Of a stretch of 64,000 nt of DNA, positions 1 through 9,454 are shown piece after piece. The notes beneath the pieces were generated by a model. The model did not search any database, had not been told where the DNA came from, and was given only the letters and a program-made list of their open reading frames with translations. The stretch lies in NCBI GenBank assembly GCA_039545275.1, contig BCHS01000001.1, positions 441,579 to 505,578 of the forward strand. Reading direction: 5' to 3'. Origin of the DNA: Pseudomicrostroma phylloplanum. Its lineage: Eukaryota > Basidiomycota > Exobasidiomycetes > Microstromatales. Within the stretch, counting starts at the first letter, position 1; each line of letters begins with the position of its first letter. A program made the translations under genes and the position numbers.

Positions 1-302
1 GGCTGGCAGTCCGTGCCCACGCTTGGTGCCGCCAATCGTACCTCAACCGTGAGCTCAGGCATAGCATTCTGAAGCCAGCGCACTTTCCTCGTCTTTTTCA
101 CGAGCTTTGAGCGCTAGCGTGACGTGAGGTGGGAGTGGCTCGACGTGCCTTGTACCGTATCTTAGATCGCCTCAGCCCTCTGGTCCGTATTTCGAACATT
201 ACCAGTCGATTCTTAGCAATGGATTTCGACCCTCTGCTGTGACTAGTCTATTGGTATGATGTGCCCCAATTCTCGAACATTCCCACCATTACACTACACC
301 TC
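1..302. other. left-edge sequence, no clear gene
   Basis: On the + strand in frame 1, the first 72 bases read as 23 sense codons ending in TGA (GWQSVPTLG... GIAF*). This could be the last few residues of a gene that starts outside the window, but it is too short to assign. The rest, up to the stop of the FIST gene at 303, shows no open frame that I can support. Confidence 0.25.
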
Positions 303-2339
303 TCACCCGGTCCTACCTCTAAGATCCGCCCAGCCCCTCGCCCCTTCCATCTTCCACGTCCGACTACGCGTCTTCAAACCCTCAACGGCCCCCTTTGCCG
401 CGCTCGTGGCAACATCGCTGCTCCCTGTCTGGTTCGCAGTGAAGAGGGAAGGGTCGCGCGAGATGATCCCACCCTCGGAGGCGAGGACGAACAGATTGGG
501 CAGGGCGTGCACTTGTGTCTTGTTCGTTGCGCCGCCAGCCCCACCGCTTGCGGCCGAGGCCGAGGCCGATGCGGTGGCAGTCGGAGCAGCGCCACTGGCC
601 TGACTACTGCTGGTACTGTTCGCAGGAGCATTCACGAAGAGAAAGCGCGGCAGACGCCATGCAGCCAGGTCCTGACCCGGGATGGTCAAGGCCGTCTCTT
701 CCCACTTTTGCGGAGAGACTTCTGGCTCGTCGGGCATCTTCTGGAAGAATTGAAGGTAAAACTCCTTGTCGCCGCCGCCGGAGACAGAAGAGGACGAGGA
801 AGCGGACGAGGAAGCGGTAGCGGCGGCAGCATCGAGTACGGCGAGTGGGTCTGAAGAGGCTTCTTCCACCGAGAGCTCAAGGTCGGTACCGAGAGAGATA
901 GTTCCCCGGGAAGGATGACCGGAGAGGATACGAGACACCAGCAGAGGGTGCTCCTGGCTCGCGTCACCAGCAGGCGGGTCCTGCTGCTCCCATAGTACAG
1001 CCCAAAAGTCCTCCTCCTTGCCTACGCCTTTGCTCAGTAGCCTCTGATCGTCCTTATCCATCCCACGCGCCTTTGCTTCCATACTCAGATCCTCGTCCTT
1101 CACAGGCAGAGGCTTCTTATCTCTCGCCGCCACATCTCTGAGGAACTGCTGACAAGCATTGGCACCTGCCAGCTCCGAGACGATGTTTCCCTTTGCCCTC
1201 GTCACGCGCCGCCGAGCTCCCAGCGGCTTGAAGGATCTCCAAGGGACCTCAACGTCCACCCGTGGCCGAGCCTGTCCGTCCTGCACGGGTACGTCCTGCC
1301 CACCCGGCGTACGGAAGAAGAGTCCGACGGCGCCCTTTTCGTGGATCTTGCCCTCCTCTGCCTTGACCTGTCCAGTCGAGGCTTCAGCCTCCCGAGGCAC
1401 GCTAGAGAGACCACGGTGGAAGAGAGTAGCTTCTCGGCCGCCCGTCTCAAAGAATGTATTCGAAGCGAAGGAGCCAAGGAGGGGCGAGGCGGGGAAGCGA
1501 GAGTCGAGACCCTCCAGAAGTCCCTGAGGGGAGACGTCGCTGCCCAGTATAAGCGTGAGCAGATGGGACGAGGACTTGAGGTCATCGAACTCTCCCGGCA
1601 GCTTGCCTTCTGCGTTCTCCCTCCCCCAGACATTCTTCCAGTCCCCGCCTTGCCTGCCGTCCAAGTCTGCATCTAGACTCTCCATGCGACTCTGCGTCTC
1701 ATCGAAGCTAGCTTTACCAGTGGCCCATCTGCCTGCTTGCACGGGTGCGATTCCCTTGATTTGAGAGTAGAAGGGTCTGACCAAAGTGCTGGGCAAGAGG
1801 GAGAGGGAGACGGAGTGGTAGCTCTCTGGCGGCGTTGCTGAAGAAGAAGAAGAGGCTTCTGGTTGATCCGACACGGCCGAGGCGGGAAGCAGTGTACCAG
1901 GCACGGGATGGCTCAATACCCCCACATGAGCAATCGGGACATCCCTCATGAGCCTGATGGTCTCTGCAAGCACGTCCTTGGGGAGACTTTTGTCCACCGC
2001 AAAGATGAGGAGGTAGTCCCGCGGATCGGTACTGTGGCCACCTTGAGGATCTGAACGTAGCAGAGCGCCCAGAGCTCCACGCAGGGACTGTTCGAGGGCG
2101 AACAGGAGCGCTTTAGGAGATGTGCTGAAAAGAGACAGTGTCTGTGTCGAGGCGAGAGGCTTTCTCCATGGTGAGTCGGCGTACTTGTCTTCCTTCTTCT
2201 TGTTGGTAGCTGGGGAAGGCTTCGGCGCCGAGGCGGCAGACGCGTAGCACCGCACAGAGCGGGGACCTCGCCGTTGAACTGGCGCTGATACCGCTGTTCG
2301 TACAGCAGACGCCGAGGATGAGGGGATCTTTGATGCCAT
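303..2339 (-). CDS. FIST-domain protein, probably mitochondrial
   Basis: Single exon, 678 aa, ATG at 2339 and TGA at 303. The N-terminus (MASKIPSSSASAVRTAVSAP, then RRGPRSVRCYASAAS) is Ser/Ala/Arg-rich with no acidic residues for about 50 residues, so it looks like a mitochondrial presequence. The middle contains the signature of the FIST N-terminal sensory domain: LLTLILGSDVSPQGLLEGLD, then a 'FPASPLLGSFAS' segment, GGREATLFHRG and GAVGLFF. FIST domains are known from bacterial and some eukaryotic signal proteins and are thought to bind small ligands; the ligand here is unknown. Low-complexity Ser/Ala stretches interrupt the C-terminal half. It is divergently arranged with uS11m, with 230 bp between the two ATGs. 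The domain call is fairly secure; location and function are inference. Confidence 0.72.
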   Translation of the reverse strand: MASKIPSSSASAVRTAVSAPVQRRGPRSVRCYASAASAPKPSPATNKKKEDKYADSPWRKPLASTQTLSLFSTSPKALLFALEQSLRGALGALLRSDPQGGHSTDPRDYLLIFAVDKSLPKDVLAETIRLMRDVPIAHVGVLSHPVPGTLLPASAVSDQPEASSSSSATPPESYHSVSLSLLPSTLVRPFYSQIKGIAPVQAGRWATGKASFDETQSRMESLDADLDGRQGGDWKNVWGRENAEGKLPGEFDDLKSSSHLLTLILGSDVSPQGLLEGLDSRFPASPLLGSFASNTFFETGGREATLFHRGLSSVPREAEASTGQVKAEEGKIHEKGAVGLFFRTPGGQDVPVQDGQARPRVDVEVPWRSFKPLGARRRVTRAKGNIVSELAGANACQQFLRDVAARDKKPLPVKDEDLSMEAKARGMDKDDQRLLSKGVGKEEDFWAVLWEQQDPPAGDASQEHPLLVSRILSGHPSRGTISLGTDLELSVEEASSDPLAVLDAAAATASSSASSSSSVSGGGDKEFYLQFFQKMPDEPEVSPQKWEETALTIPGQDLAAWRLPRFLFVNAPANSTSSSQASGAAPTATASASASAASGGAGGATNKTQVHALPNLFVLASEGGIISRDPSLFTANQTGSSDVATSAAKGAVEGLKTRSRTWKMEGARGWADLRGRTG

Positions 2340-2569
2340 GGCTCGTCAGATCGTTATGGGTGTTGCACTTCAGGCAGAGAGGCAATGCCAGTAGTGGTGC
2401 TTCCGTAACTCGTGTGTCTCGGTTCTTCCTGCTCCACTCCTTCTCCGCGTTCCGGAATCGGAACGGAAGGAGAGGTCTGGCTGCCCTGCCTTTTTCTTGC
2501 GCTACCTACACTACGCCTGCACCATCAACTTACACATACCAATCTGCGTCTCACACATATTCTCCAGTC
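2340..2569. promoter_or_regulatory. shared upstream region, FIST / uS11m
   Basis: These 230 bp between two divergent ATGs must hold both 5' leaders and promoters. The last 50 bases before the uS11m ATG are AC/CT-rich. No TATA box or named operator was recognised. Confidence 0.45.
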
Positions 2570-3289
2570 ATGCTTCGCAGAACGCTCAGAGTCCTGGGCG
2601 ATGTAGCCCCGGTGCGAGCAGCACCTGTGGCTCCTCGTCTGGTCTACCACTTCACAAGCTCGTCGGCCCACAGAGCGCTAGATGAAAGCAGCGCAGCCGG
2701 TCCTTCGAATCCCTCATCCTCATCCTCATCCTCTTCCTCCGCCACGGCCGCTACCGCTCCTCCTCCTCCCCCTCCTCCCAGCCGCAATTCCGCCTCCTCG
2801 CCAAGCTCTACCGCTTCTTCTGTCCTTCCCGGCTCTCAACCCGCCCCCACAAGATCCCTCAGCGCAGGCACAGGCGCCAGTACAGGGCAGCTCCGTGCCG
2901 CGAAGAACTACCGTTTGCACGTGCAGGCCACGAGCAACAACACCATGCTCACCCTAACCGACCCCGATGGAAACCCCGTCCACAGTACCTCGGGTGGTAC
3001 TGCCGGTTTCAAGAAGTCTGCTCGCTCTGGGTACGAGGCAGGGTACCAGGCTGCGCTGAGCATGTTCTCTGCCATTTCTTCTCGCAAGGCCGTCTGGGCT
3101 CGCGCTCAGGGACGGGCGTTCAGTCGATTGGAGGTGATTTGGAAGGGGTTCGGGGCGGGGAGGGACGCGGTTTATAGGGCGTTGTTGGCGGCGGAGGGGG
3201 AGGAGACGAGGAATATGGTCAGGAGTATGAGCGATGCGACTAAGCTCAAGGTGGGAGGTGTGAGACCTAGGAAGAGGAGAAGTGAGTAG
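2570..3289 (+). CDS. MRPS18: mitochondrial small-subunit ribosomal protein uS11m
   Basis: The ATG at 2570 gives 239 aa. I preferred it to the longer open frame starting at 2318 because that frame runs back through the promoter and 5' end of the divergent gene. Residues 1-40 are rich in Arg, Ala and Leu (MLRRTLRVLGDVAPVRAAPV) and look like a mitochondrial presequence. A Ser/Pro/Ala-rich linker follows. The last 130 residues are the uS11 fold: KNYRLHVQATSNNTMLTLTD, STSGGTAGFKKSARSGYEA, FGAGRDAVYRALL and the basic tail VRPRKRR. uS11 lines the mRNA exit/platform side of the small subunit. The final codons AGAAGTGAGTAG contain a perfect GTGAGT donor. An optional splice to the acceptor near 3374 would replace the last two residues (SE with NY), so the exact C-terminus is uncertain. 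Confidence 0.88.
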   Translation: MLRRTLRVLGDVAPVRAAPVAPRLVYHFTSSSAHRALDESSAAGPSNPSSSSSSSSSATAATAPPPPPPPSRNSASSPSSTASSVLPGSQPAPTRSLSAGTGASTGQLRAAKNYRLHVQATSNNTMLTLTDPDGNPVHSTSGGTAGFKKSARSGYEAGYQAALSMFSAISSRKAVWARAQGRAFSRLEVIWKGFGAGRDAVYRALLAAEGEETRNMVRSMSDATKLKVGGVRPRKRRSE

Positions 3290-3758
3290 ACCCCGTAGCG
3301 AGAGAGACACAACCTGAGCCCTCGTGGTGCGGCCGATGCTGACGAGTACATCTCTTCGATTGCTTTGCAAACAGATTACTAGACCACTCCATGGCTCCTC
3401 TTCTTTCGTCGTCATGGATCCTCCCCTCTGCTTCTCATACTTTGCATCACTCATTGAACACTGCAATATCAGCATCCGTCAGCAGCTTGGCAGCCGTCTA
3501 TGTCTTCTGTGCAACTTAAGCACACAATAGTAAAGAGGAAGGCAGGACGAAACAAGCAATGCAGCGGCTTGATCTGGGTATACACAGATTGTGATTGAAG
3601 AGTTGCCACGAACGTGAAGAGAAACGGGCCAAATCGTCGTGAAAGAAGAATAGAGATGCTCTGCCTGTCGTAATCGTCCGCCTCCATCCACCCGGATCCC
3701 CATCCAATGCGGTTCCACTCCCTTCTCCTCTCTGGCCCCCCTCATCCTCATCCTCACA
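3290..3758. other. convergent 3' intergenic region
   Basis: Lies between the uS11m stop and the stop of the Ras exchange factor. Short reading frames occur on both strands, but none has coding character or a recognisable product. It probably holds two 3' UTRs. Confidence 0.5.
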
Positions 3759-6700
3759 TCACAGGAATCCACTCTCGGCCAGCAGTCTGCTAATCTTCTC
3801 GTCCTCCCTCTCCCTCGGCTCCAACTTGAGACTCTGCTGATAGAGTTCATTATCGTTCCTCGCGCTGATCAGATTGGCCATGATGAACCGCTGCACTCCC
3901 GGCACCACCGAGAGGTTATAAGGCGTAGCCTGGTAGATCATAATCTCCCGAATGACCTCTGCGGTCTTTTGTCGCTTTCCAAAGTTGATCAAGCGCTCAT
4001 CCGATTTGAGTCGGTCCGGATTGCCGTCCTCGATGAATGTGAGGTCGGTTAGGTAGACTCCCAAAAAGGGGACACAGGGAGGGTTGAGGCGGTGCACCAT
4101 TTCTCTGTAGTCGGCAAAGTTCTTGGAGGACTGCATGATCTTGTTCATTCCTTCGAGCATGACGATGAAGCGCTGATTCAGGGCGTCCCACGTCCTCTTT
4201 AGGCGGAACACCGGAGCCGAGTTCAGACCAGAGACAATGGCCGTCATCGTGGAGAAGTTGTTCAGCGAGCGACAGGCATCGGCAATGGCGATGAAGTGCT
4301 TCAGCCAAGCAGCTCGCTTCTTGAGGTCCTGCTGCACCAGAATAGACTCGGCTACCCAACCGGTGATTTGGTTCGAGGTGCTGATCGTCTCCTTGATTCC
4401 AGCAGCCATGCGGTCCGCAGAGTCGGCATTCGACCAGGCCTTGCCCAGACACTCTGCCGGCTTGATCTTGCAGTATAAGCCGTGGTCCATCAGCGAGAGC
4501 TGTCGCCCCATCTCAAGGGCATCGATGTCCAAGAACTTGATGTTGCGCGTCTTGGGAAGGACAGGTGGAGGTGCCGACTCGGGCAGGATCAGCTTGCGCA
4601 CCGTCAGACCTTCACCGCCGACCCTCTTGTCCAGCAGCCTCTGCAGCTGCTTCGATGGGAGATCCATGCCATGGTAAGCCATCTCGTCGGAGAATCTTCG
4701 AATCGTCTGTAAATGACGGTCGTCTTCACCCTCGTAGATGTAGCTCTCCAACCAGGACTTTAGGACGTTGAAGACTCGCAGACGCACAGGCATCTGCTTC
4801 TTGGTCACCCACTCCGAGTGCTGTTCTGCCGTCAGTCCCTCCGGTGGATTGATCCTGAAGCGCGCAAAGAGGAGATTCATGAGTTCGTCCGTAGTCGCGA
4901 AAGATCGGTAGGTCAGCAGGAACGTGTTGTTGAAGGGTGCATCGAAGGAGTTGTGCATCGTCAGTCGAGCGACGAGAGCATGCAGGGTAGCGCCTTTCAC
5001 CTGACCCTCGGCAGAAATGACAATGTCTTCCGGAACATAGTCTGGCCCAAGGTACCAAGGAGACTCGTCTACTGCCTTCTTTGGAGCGGATGGCAGAGGC
5101 TCATTCTGAGCCGACAGAGGCTGCTGCTGCAATGGCTGACCCTCGTCATCGCCAAAGAACTTCTTGAGCTTGCCGCTTCGAACAGGCGATTCGTCGTTGC
5201 CTGCAATCCCGGATTCGTCTTGAGTCGCGCGCCTACTGCCTCCCTTTCTTGCGCTCCCTGCAGTAGATGACACAGCCGTAGCAGAGGAGCCGGCACGATC
5301 TCGAGATCCGTTCTGTCCGGCGCCGGGCCCGTTGGGCACCGCAACACCAGGACCGAGGTACATGACGTCCCCATCGTCTTCGGGCAGACCAACGGCTTTG
5401 CCTCTGTCAGCCGCGTCTCTGGGGGCGATACGTGGTGCCACACCGGGCTTGCCACCTTCCGACTGACCCAAGAAGAATCGACTAGCCCTGTTCATCGCAC
5501 CCTCGACGCCATACACTCGTGCTCGAGCTCCGACGTTCGTCTTTGCTGGCGTCGCGCTCGCAGCCGCCTCGCGCTCTTGCAGCTTGGCAATCTTGGCAAG
5601 TCCGAAAGCGCTTTCCACCATCCCGCTCGACACTTGCTTCAGTGTCTCCAGAGTGTCAAACAATCGCTGAACAGCAATCGAGTCAATTGTGAAGCCAGAA
5701 GTGACTCGAGCGACCTCCTGTGCATCCATCACGAGCGATGTAGCTGAGTCGTAGCAGCTCTGCTTCAGACCAATGAGGCCTTGCAGAGACTCCTTTGCTG
5801 AGCGAGCCAGAGAGACCTCTGTGTCCTTGGTAGAGCCCAGAGGTGGGCCATCGACATCCAGAGCCGAGGCAAAGTCAATGTCCTCGCACAGAGCCATGAA
5901 CGATCCGAAGCGGTGTTCGAACTGCATCACGCCCTCCACAATCTTGCGAGCTGTCGACTGTGGCAAGCCCAAGCCATCGTCGTCGTCATCTTCGCTCTTC
6001 GAAGCCGCTTCGAACGAGAGAGCGCCGAGACTCGACGTCAAACCACCTGTACTCGTACTGTCGAGATGAGGCTTGACCAGCTCCACCAGTCTCGTCAAGA
6101 TGGGTAGCACATCATTCAGTTGCGGGACAATGACATCCTTCAAGAACTCCTCCCTCAATACCTGACCGGGCCTCCTCTTCAGCTTGGCCTTGCCACTGGT
6201 GAGAAGACGCTGTGCATCCTTGTTGGTGTCGAAGGGGTTCTTGAAATGGCCCATGGACTGCAGCCTCATAGCGGCCGTTTCATCTGGCGTTGGCAAAACG
6301 AATCCATGGCCCCTGAAGCCGGCCGCAGAACCGCCGCTCAAGGATCGGCTGCTCACTCCTGCCGTGCCTTCGGTGCTCTTGAGTGCCCCGAAGGGTCGAC
6401 GGGCCCAGGTGGGCTGCGAGTGGAGAGCGCGATGCTTTTCCAGCTCGTTGCCAAAGGCTTCAAGTAGGAGTGCCAACTCGTGAGCATCATCCAGAGCACG
6501 TTGTCGGTACTGGTTCAGTTTGAGTGTATGCCTTTGAGCAGCACCAGCCTCTTCCTGACTGGCAGATTCGCCATTCTCTGTACCTGTAGATGTCGGGACG
6601 TACGGCGGCTGCTCGGTGACCGCGCGGGAAGACAATACCAGCTTCGCCAGCGTGGTCGTGACCTTTTCAGCGACTCCTCGCATGCTCGTGGGCGGAGTGA

Positions 6701-8344
6701 ATTGGAGATTTCCGTCGTTTGCCTTGGAGTGCACTGCCGTGACAGCGCCAGCAAAGGCGGCTACTGCACCTGAATTGGCTTCTGCAGGGAACACAGAGCC
6801 TCTTCCAGTTCGATCTGAGCCAGCTGATGCCGGAGACGCCAGCTCAGCTATCGTTAGCAGGTCTGTCCTTGACACATTAAGTGAGCCTGCACAATACAGC
6901 AGACTGCGAGTAGAGGTAATCACTCGGTCCCTGGCCAGGTTGAAGCGGATGCCATTCTTTTCCAAGAGGGCAGGCTGGTCTTCAGCAAAGTGCCGATCTG
7001 CTTCGGAAAAGCCTGTAGCGTCGACTGTCTCCTCGCAGATGTCGATGAATTGGACCATGCGCTCTAGTGCTCGATGAAGCATGGGACCGAGGGGCAGCTG
7101 TTCGGAAGGCTGCAGCATGCTCTGAAGCTCGGCTGTTTCACTCTCGTCGTCTATCAGACCTGGCGGCCTAGAGAAGAGCGATCGACCCGCACCGTTGTCG
7201 CCCATGTTGCTGCTGAGCAGTCCCGGTTTGCCGTCTCGCTGGAGGTTCGCAAAGTAGGATCCTTCGGCCGCTGTGACAGTTCGGCCAATGGGCGACATAC
7301 GAGCATCCTCATCGTCGTCGCTATCCGATAGGCCCATGCCCTCTGGCAGCTCAGTGGTCTCTTTACCAGTGCGTGTGTTGTAGTACACGATCTGTGGAGA
7401 ACGGTCACTTGCAAGGTCAGCACCATCGTTTATGCGGAGCTGGCGTAGTGGACAGCTCTCAAAAAGCACGGACGACTCACTTCTCCTGTATCTGTGACCT
7501 TCGGCACCCAATAGTCACTCTCCTTGGAGGCCTGCCCAACGTTCGCGATTGTCCCATCACTCGCCGCCCTATCCCGGAACGGAGCCTCCCCTACCGCTCG
7601 AGCGTTCAATCCAGTCGCAGCCCTTGGCCTGGATTGTATACTTTGAGTCGGTGACCTTGAAGACGGGCCGGACCCGCTGGTCTGTGCCCATGCGTGGGGT
7701 GACTTCATCGAGCTTGCGACGCTAGCGCCGCCAGCTGTGTGCAGTGATCCCAAGTCGATGTCTGAGCTCCTCTTCACATGAGACGGGTCCAACGACCTCC
7801 CTGCTGCTGCCGCTGCTGCTCCGTTGCGGTAAGCGCTCTCTCCATTGCTTTCGCCATGATGCGAGTCTAGCATGGCGGCTTCAGCTAGCTGCTCGAATGC
7901 ATCCCCTCCAACGTGATCGTGGGTCATTAGCTCTCTCAGTCTCTCAAAATCTTGCGTGAGGCCCATTGGGGCTGAGAAGTCGCCATCGGCCGGGTAGGTA
8001 GTCGTGGAGAGGGACAGGGCAGGCTCTAGCCCAGTCTGCATCTGTCCATCATTGCCATTGAGGGCCGCGTCGTTCTCCTCGTCGTCTTCAGCTCGATCGA
8101 GGTCGTGCATGCCAGACTCAAAGGCCTCTTCGTCGTCTATAGCCTCAACGTAGTTGGAAGGGAACCACCCACGGTCATCGCCGAGGAGACCATCCCACCA
8201 ACCCGATGGTAGCTGGGTGAGGACCTCGATGACATCGCCTTCGATGAAGGAGAGAGACGAGGCATCCTGTGCCTCGTAGTCATAGAGGGCGCGGACGAAA
8301 AAGGTCTGGACTGCCTGATCGTCCTCGTCGCCGGAGGAGGACAT
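3759..8344 (-). CDS. CDC25: CDC25-type Ras guanine-nucleotide exchange factor (SH3, WW-like, REM, RasGEF)
   Basis: Two exons: 8344-7481 and 7391-3759 (intron 7392-7480, GTGAGT...CCACAG, branch-like TGCTGAC), phase 0, 1498 aa. Residues 15-70 form an SH3 domain (VRALYDYEAQDASSLSFIEG, GWWDGLLGDDRGWFPSNYVE). At the splice junction (about 277-303) a WW-like stretch appears only after joining: DYWVPKVTDTGE then IVYYNTRTGKETTELP. A long helical middle follows. The REM domain (VKGATLHALVARLTMHNSFD) begins near residue 1085. The catalytic RasGEF domain (about 1241-1480) contains ITGWVAESIL, FSTMTAIVSGLNSAPVFRLK, VPFLGVYLTDLTFIEDGNPD and LINFGKRQKTAEVI. It should load GTP onto Ras upstream of cAMP/MAPK signalling, as S. 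cerevisiae Cdc25 and S. pombe Ste6 do. The ATG at 8344 lies directly ahead of the SH3 domain. Confidence 0.93.
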
Positions 8345-9454
8345 TTCGGTTATAGTGAGGGTGAGCACAGCCGTTCAATGTCTGTGCCCGGTATAGTGAG
8401 ATGTCTCTCCGGCCCGTGTTGTTGAGGAACAGGCCAGGTATGCAGAGACGGAGACTTCGCTGATGTCTGCTTGACGCGAGAGCCTGAGTGTTGGAGCCTA
8501 TATACTGTCGAAGCCAACCTGAGATTGCCCCTTGAGGGTGAGCGACGTTGCCAGGCACGTCTGCGAGAACCGTGCGAAATGGGGTGGGGGACGATGCGCC
8601 CTGAAGGCGGGTGCGTGGTGCGTGGTGCGTGCGGAGGTGCGATGTTGCGGGGGCCGAGCAATGCTCAAGCGAAATCAGGTCCAAGAAGGGGTGATGGGTT
8701 GAAGACGTTAGTCGGTGCTGATGCTGTCGTGCCTGATTGCGGACTGGTGGTGGTGGTGATGATGACAATAGTGGTGGTGATATGTGTCTCGTTGGGCCGC
8801 CAGCATCCAGCTCCGTGACCGTCGTGGGAAAGCAAGCCCCTTAAAGAGGGCAGTGGAGGAGTCGAGGCGATGTCTTCTGGGTAAGCTCTTGAGAGATGAG
8901 AGCAAAGAGAGACGGCAGACGGCCTGCGTCGATGTCTTGCGAGGGCGGGTGAGTAGGTGGAAGTGTTTGAAGATGATGATGAGGGGAGAGAGAGATGTTG
9001 ATGCTTTGGTAAAAGGCGAGGGGCAATGGTGCGGGTATACCCGCCAGGTAGGCCAAGTCAGAAGCGGCTGGGTGGGTCAGAGGATCCCTGTGTGTGTGAG
9101 CGTGTGTGCGTGTCGTCGTCTGCAAGCAGCAGCAGCAGCAACAGGCAGAGAGACAGACAGACAGACAGACAGAAAGCCAGGCGCGTCGGAGAAGTCCACG
9201 CTCTCCTGCACGCGCACATCCCCACCGGCCCTCACACCTCGACCAGCAACAGCCATCACTAGACTATATGCAGATTGGAATGCTGAGATGGAATTCATGA
9301 CCACGATCGAATCACATTCACGCCAGAATCGGGCCAACGGAGATGAATCTCGGCCAGACTAGTGATCAACCGACGATGCGCTAAACGATTCATTGGTATG
9401 CATGCATGTGTGTGTGTGTGGACGTGTGCGTCTGCTGGATTGCCCCCGCTTGCT
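8345..9454. other. upstream region of CDC25 with simple repeats
   Basis: About 1.1 kb with no supportable gene. It contains a CAG run near 9126-9138, an (AGAC)n tract at 9151-9171 and a (TG)n run at about 9407-9420. Seen from the minus-strand CDC25 gene, the tetranucleotide reads CTGTCTGTC. This is probably promoter or a long 5' leader, plus the short 3' UTR of PCF11. Confidence 0.45.
9151..9171. repeat. (AGAC)n microsatellite
   Basis: About five perfect AGAC units lie directly after a short CAG tract, about 800 bp upstream of the CDC25 ATG. Similar tracts occur upstream of two other minus-strand genes, near 18970 and 35964. Confidence 0.8.

Noticed and set aside
2318..2569. N-terminal extension of the uS11m frame
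   Set aside because: It overlaps the start of the divergent FIST gene and lacks presequence character; the ATG at 2570 starts a better presequence.
9100..9430. Short tandem repeats considered as a CRISPR array or minisatellite
   Set aside because: Units are 2-4 bp with no spacers; simple microsatellites.
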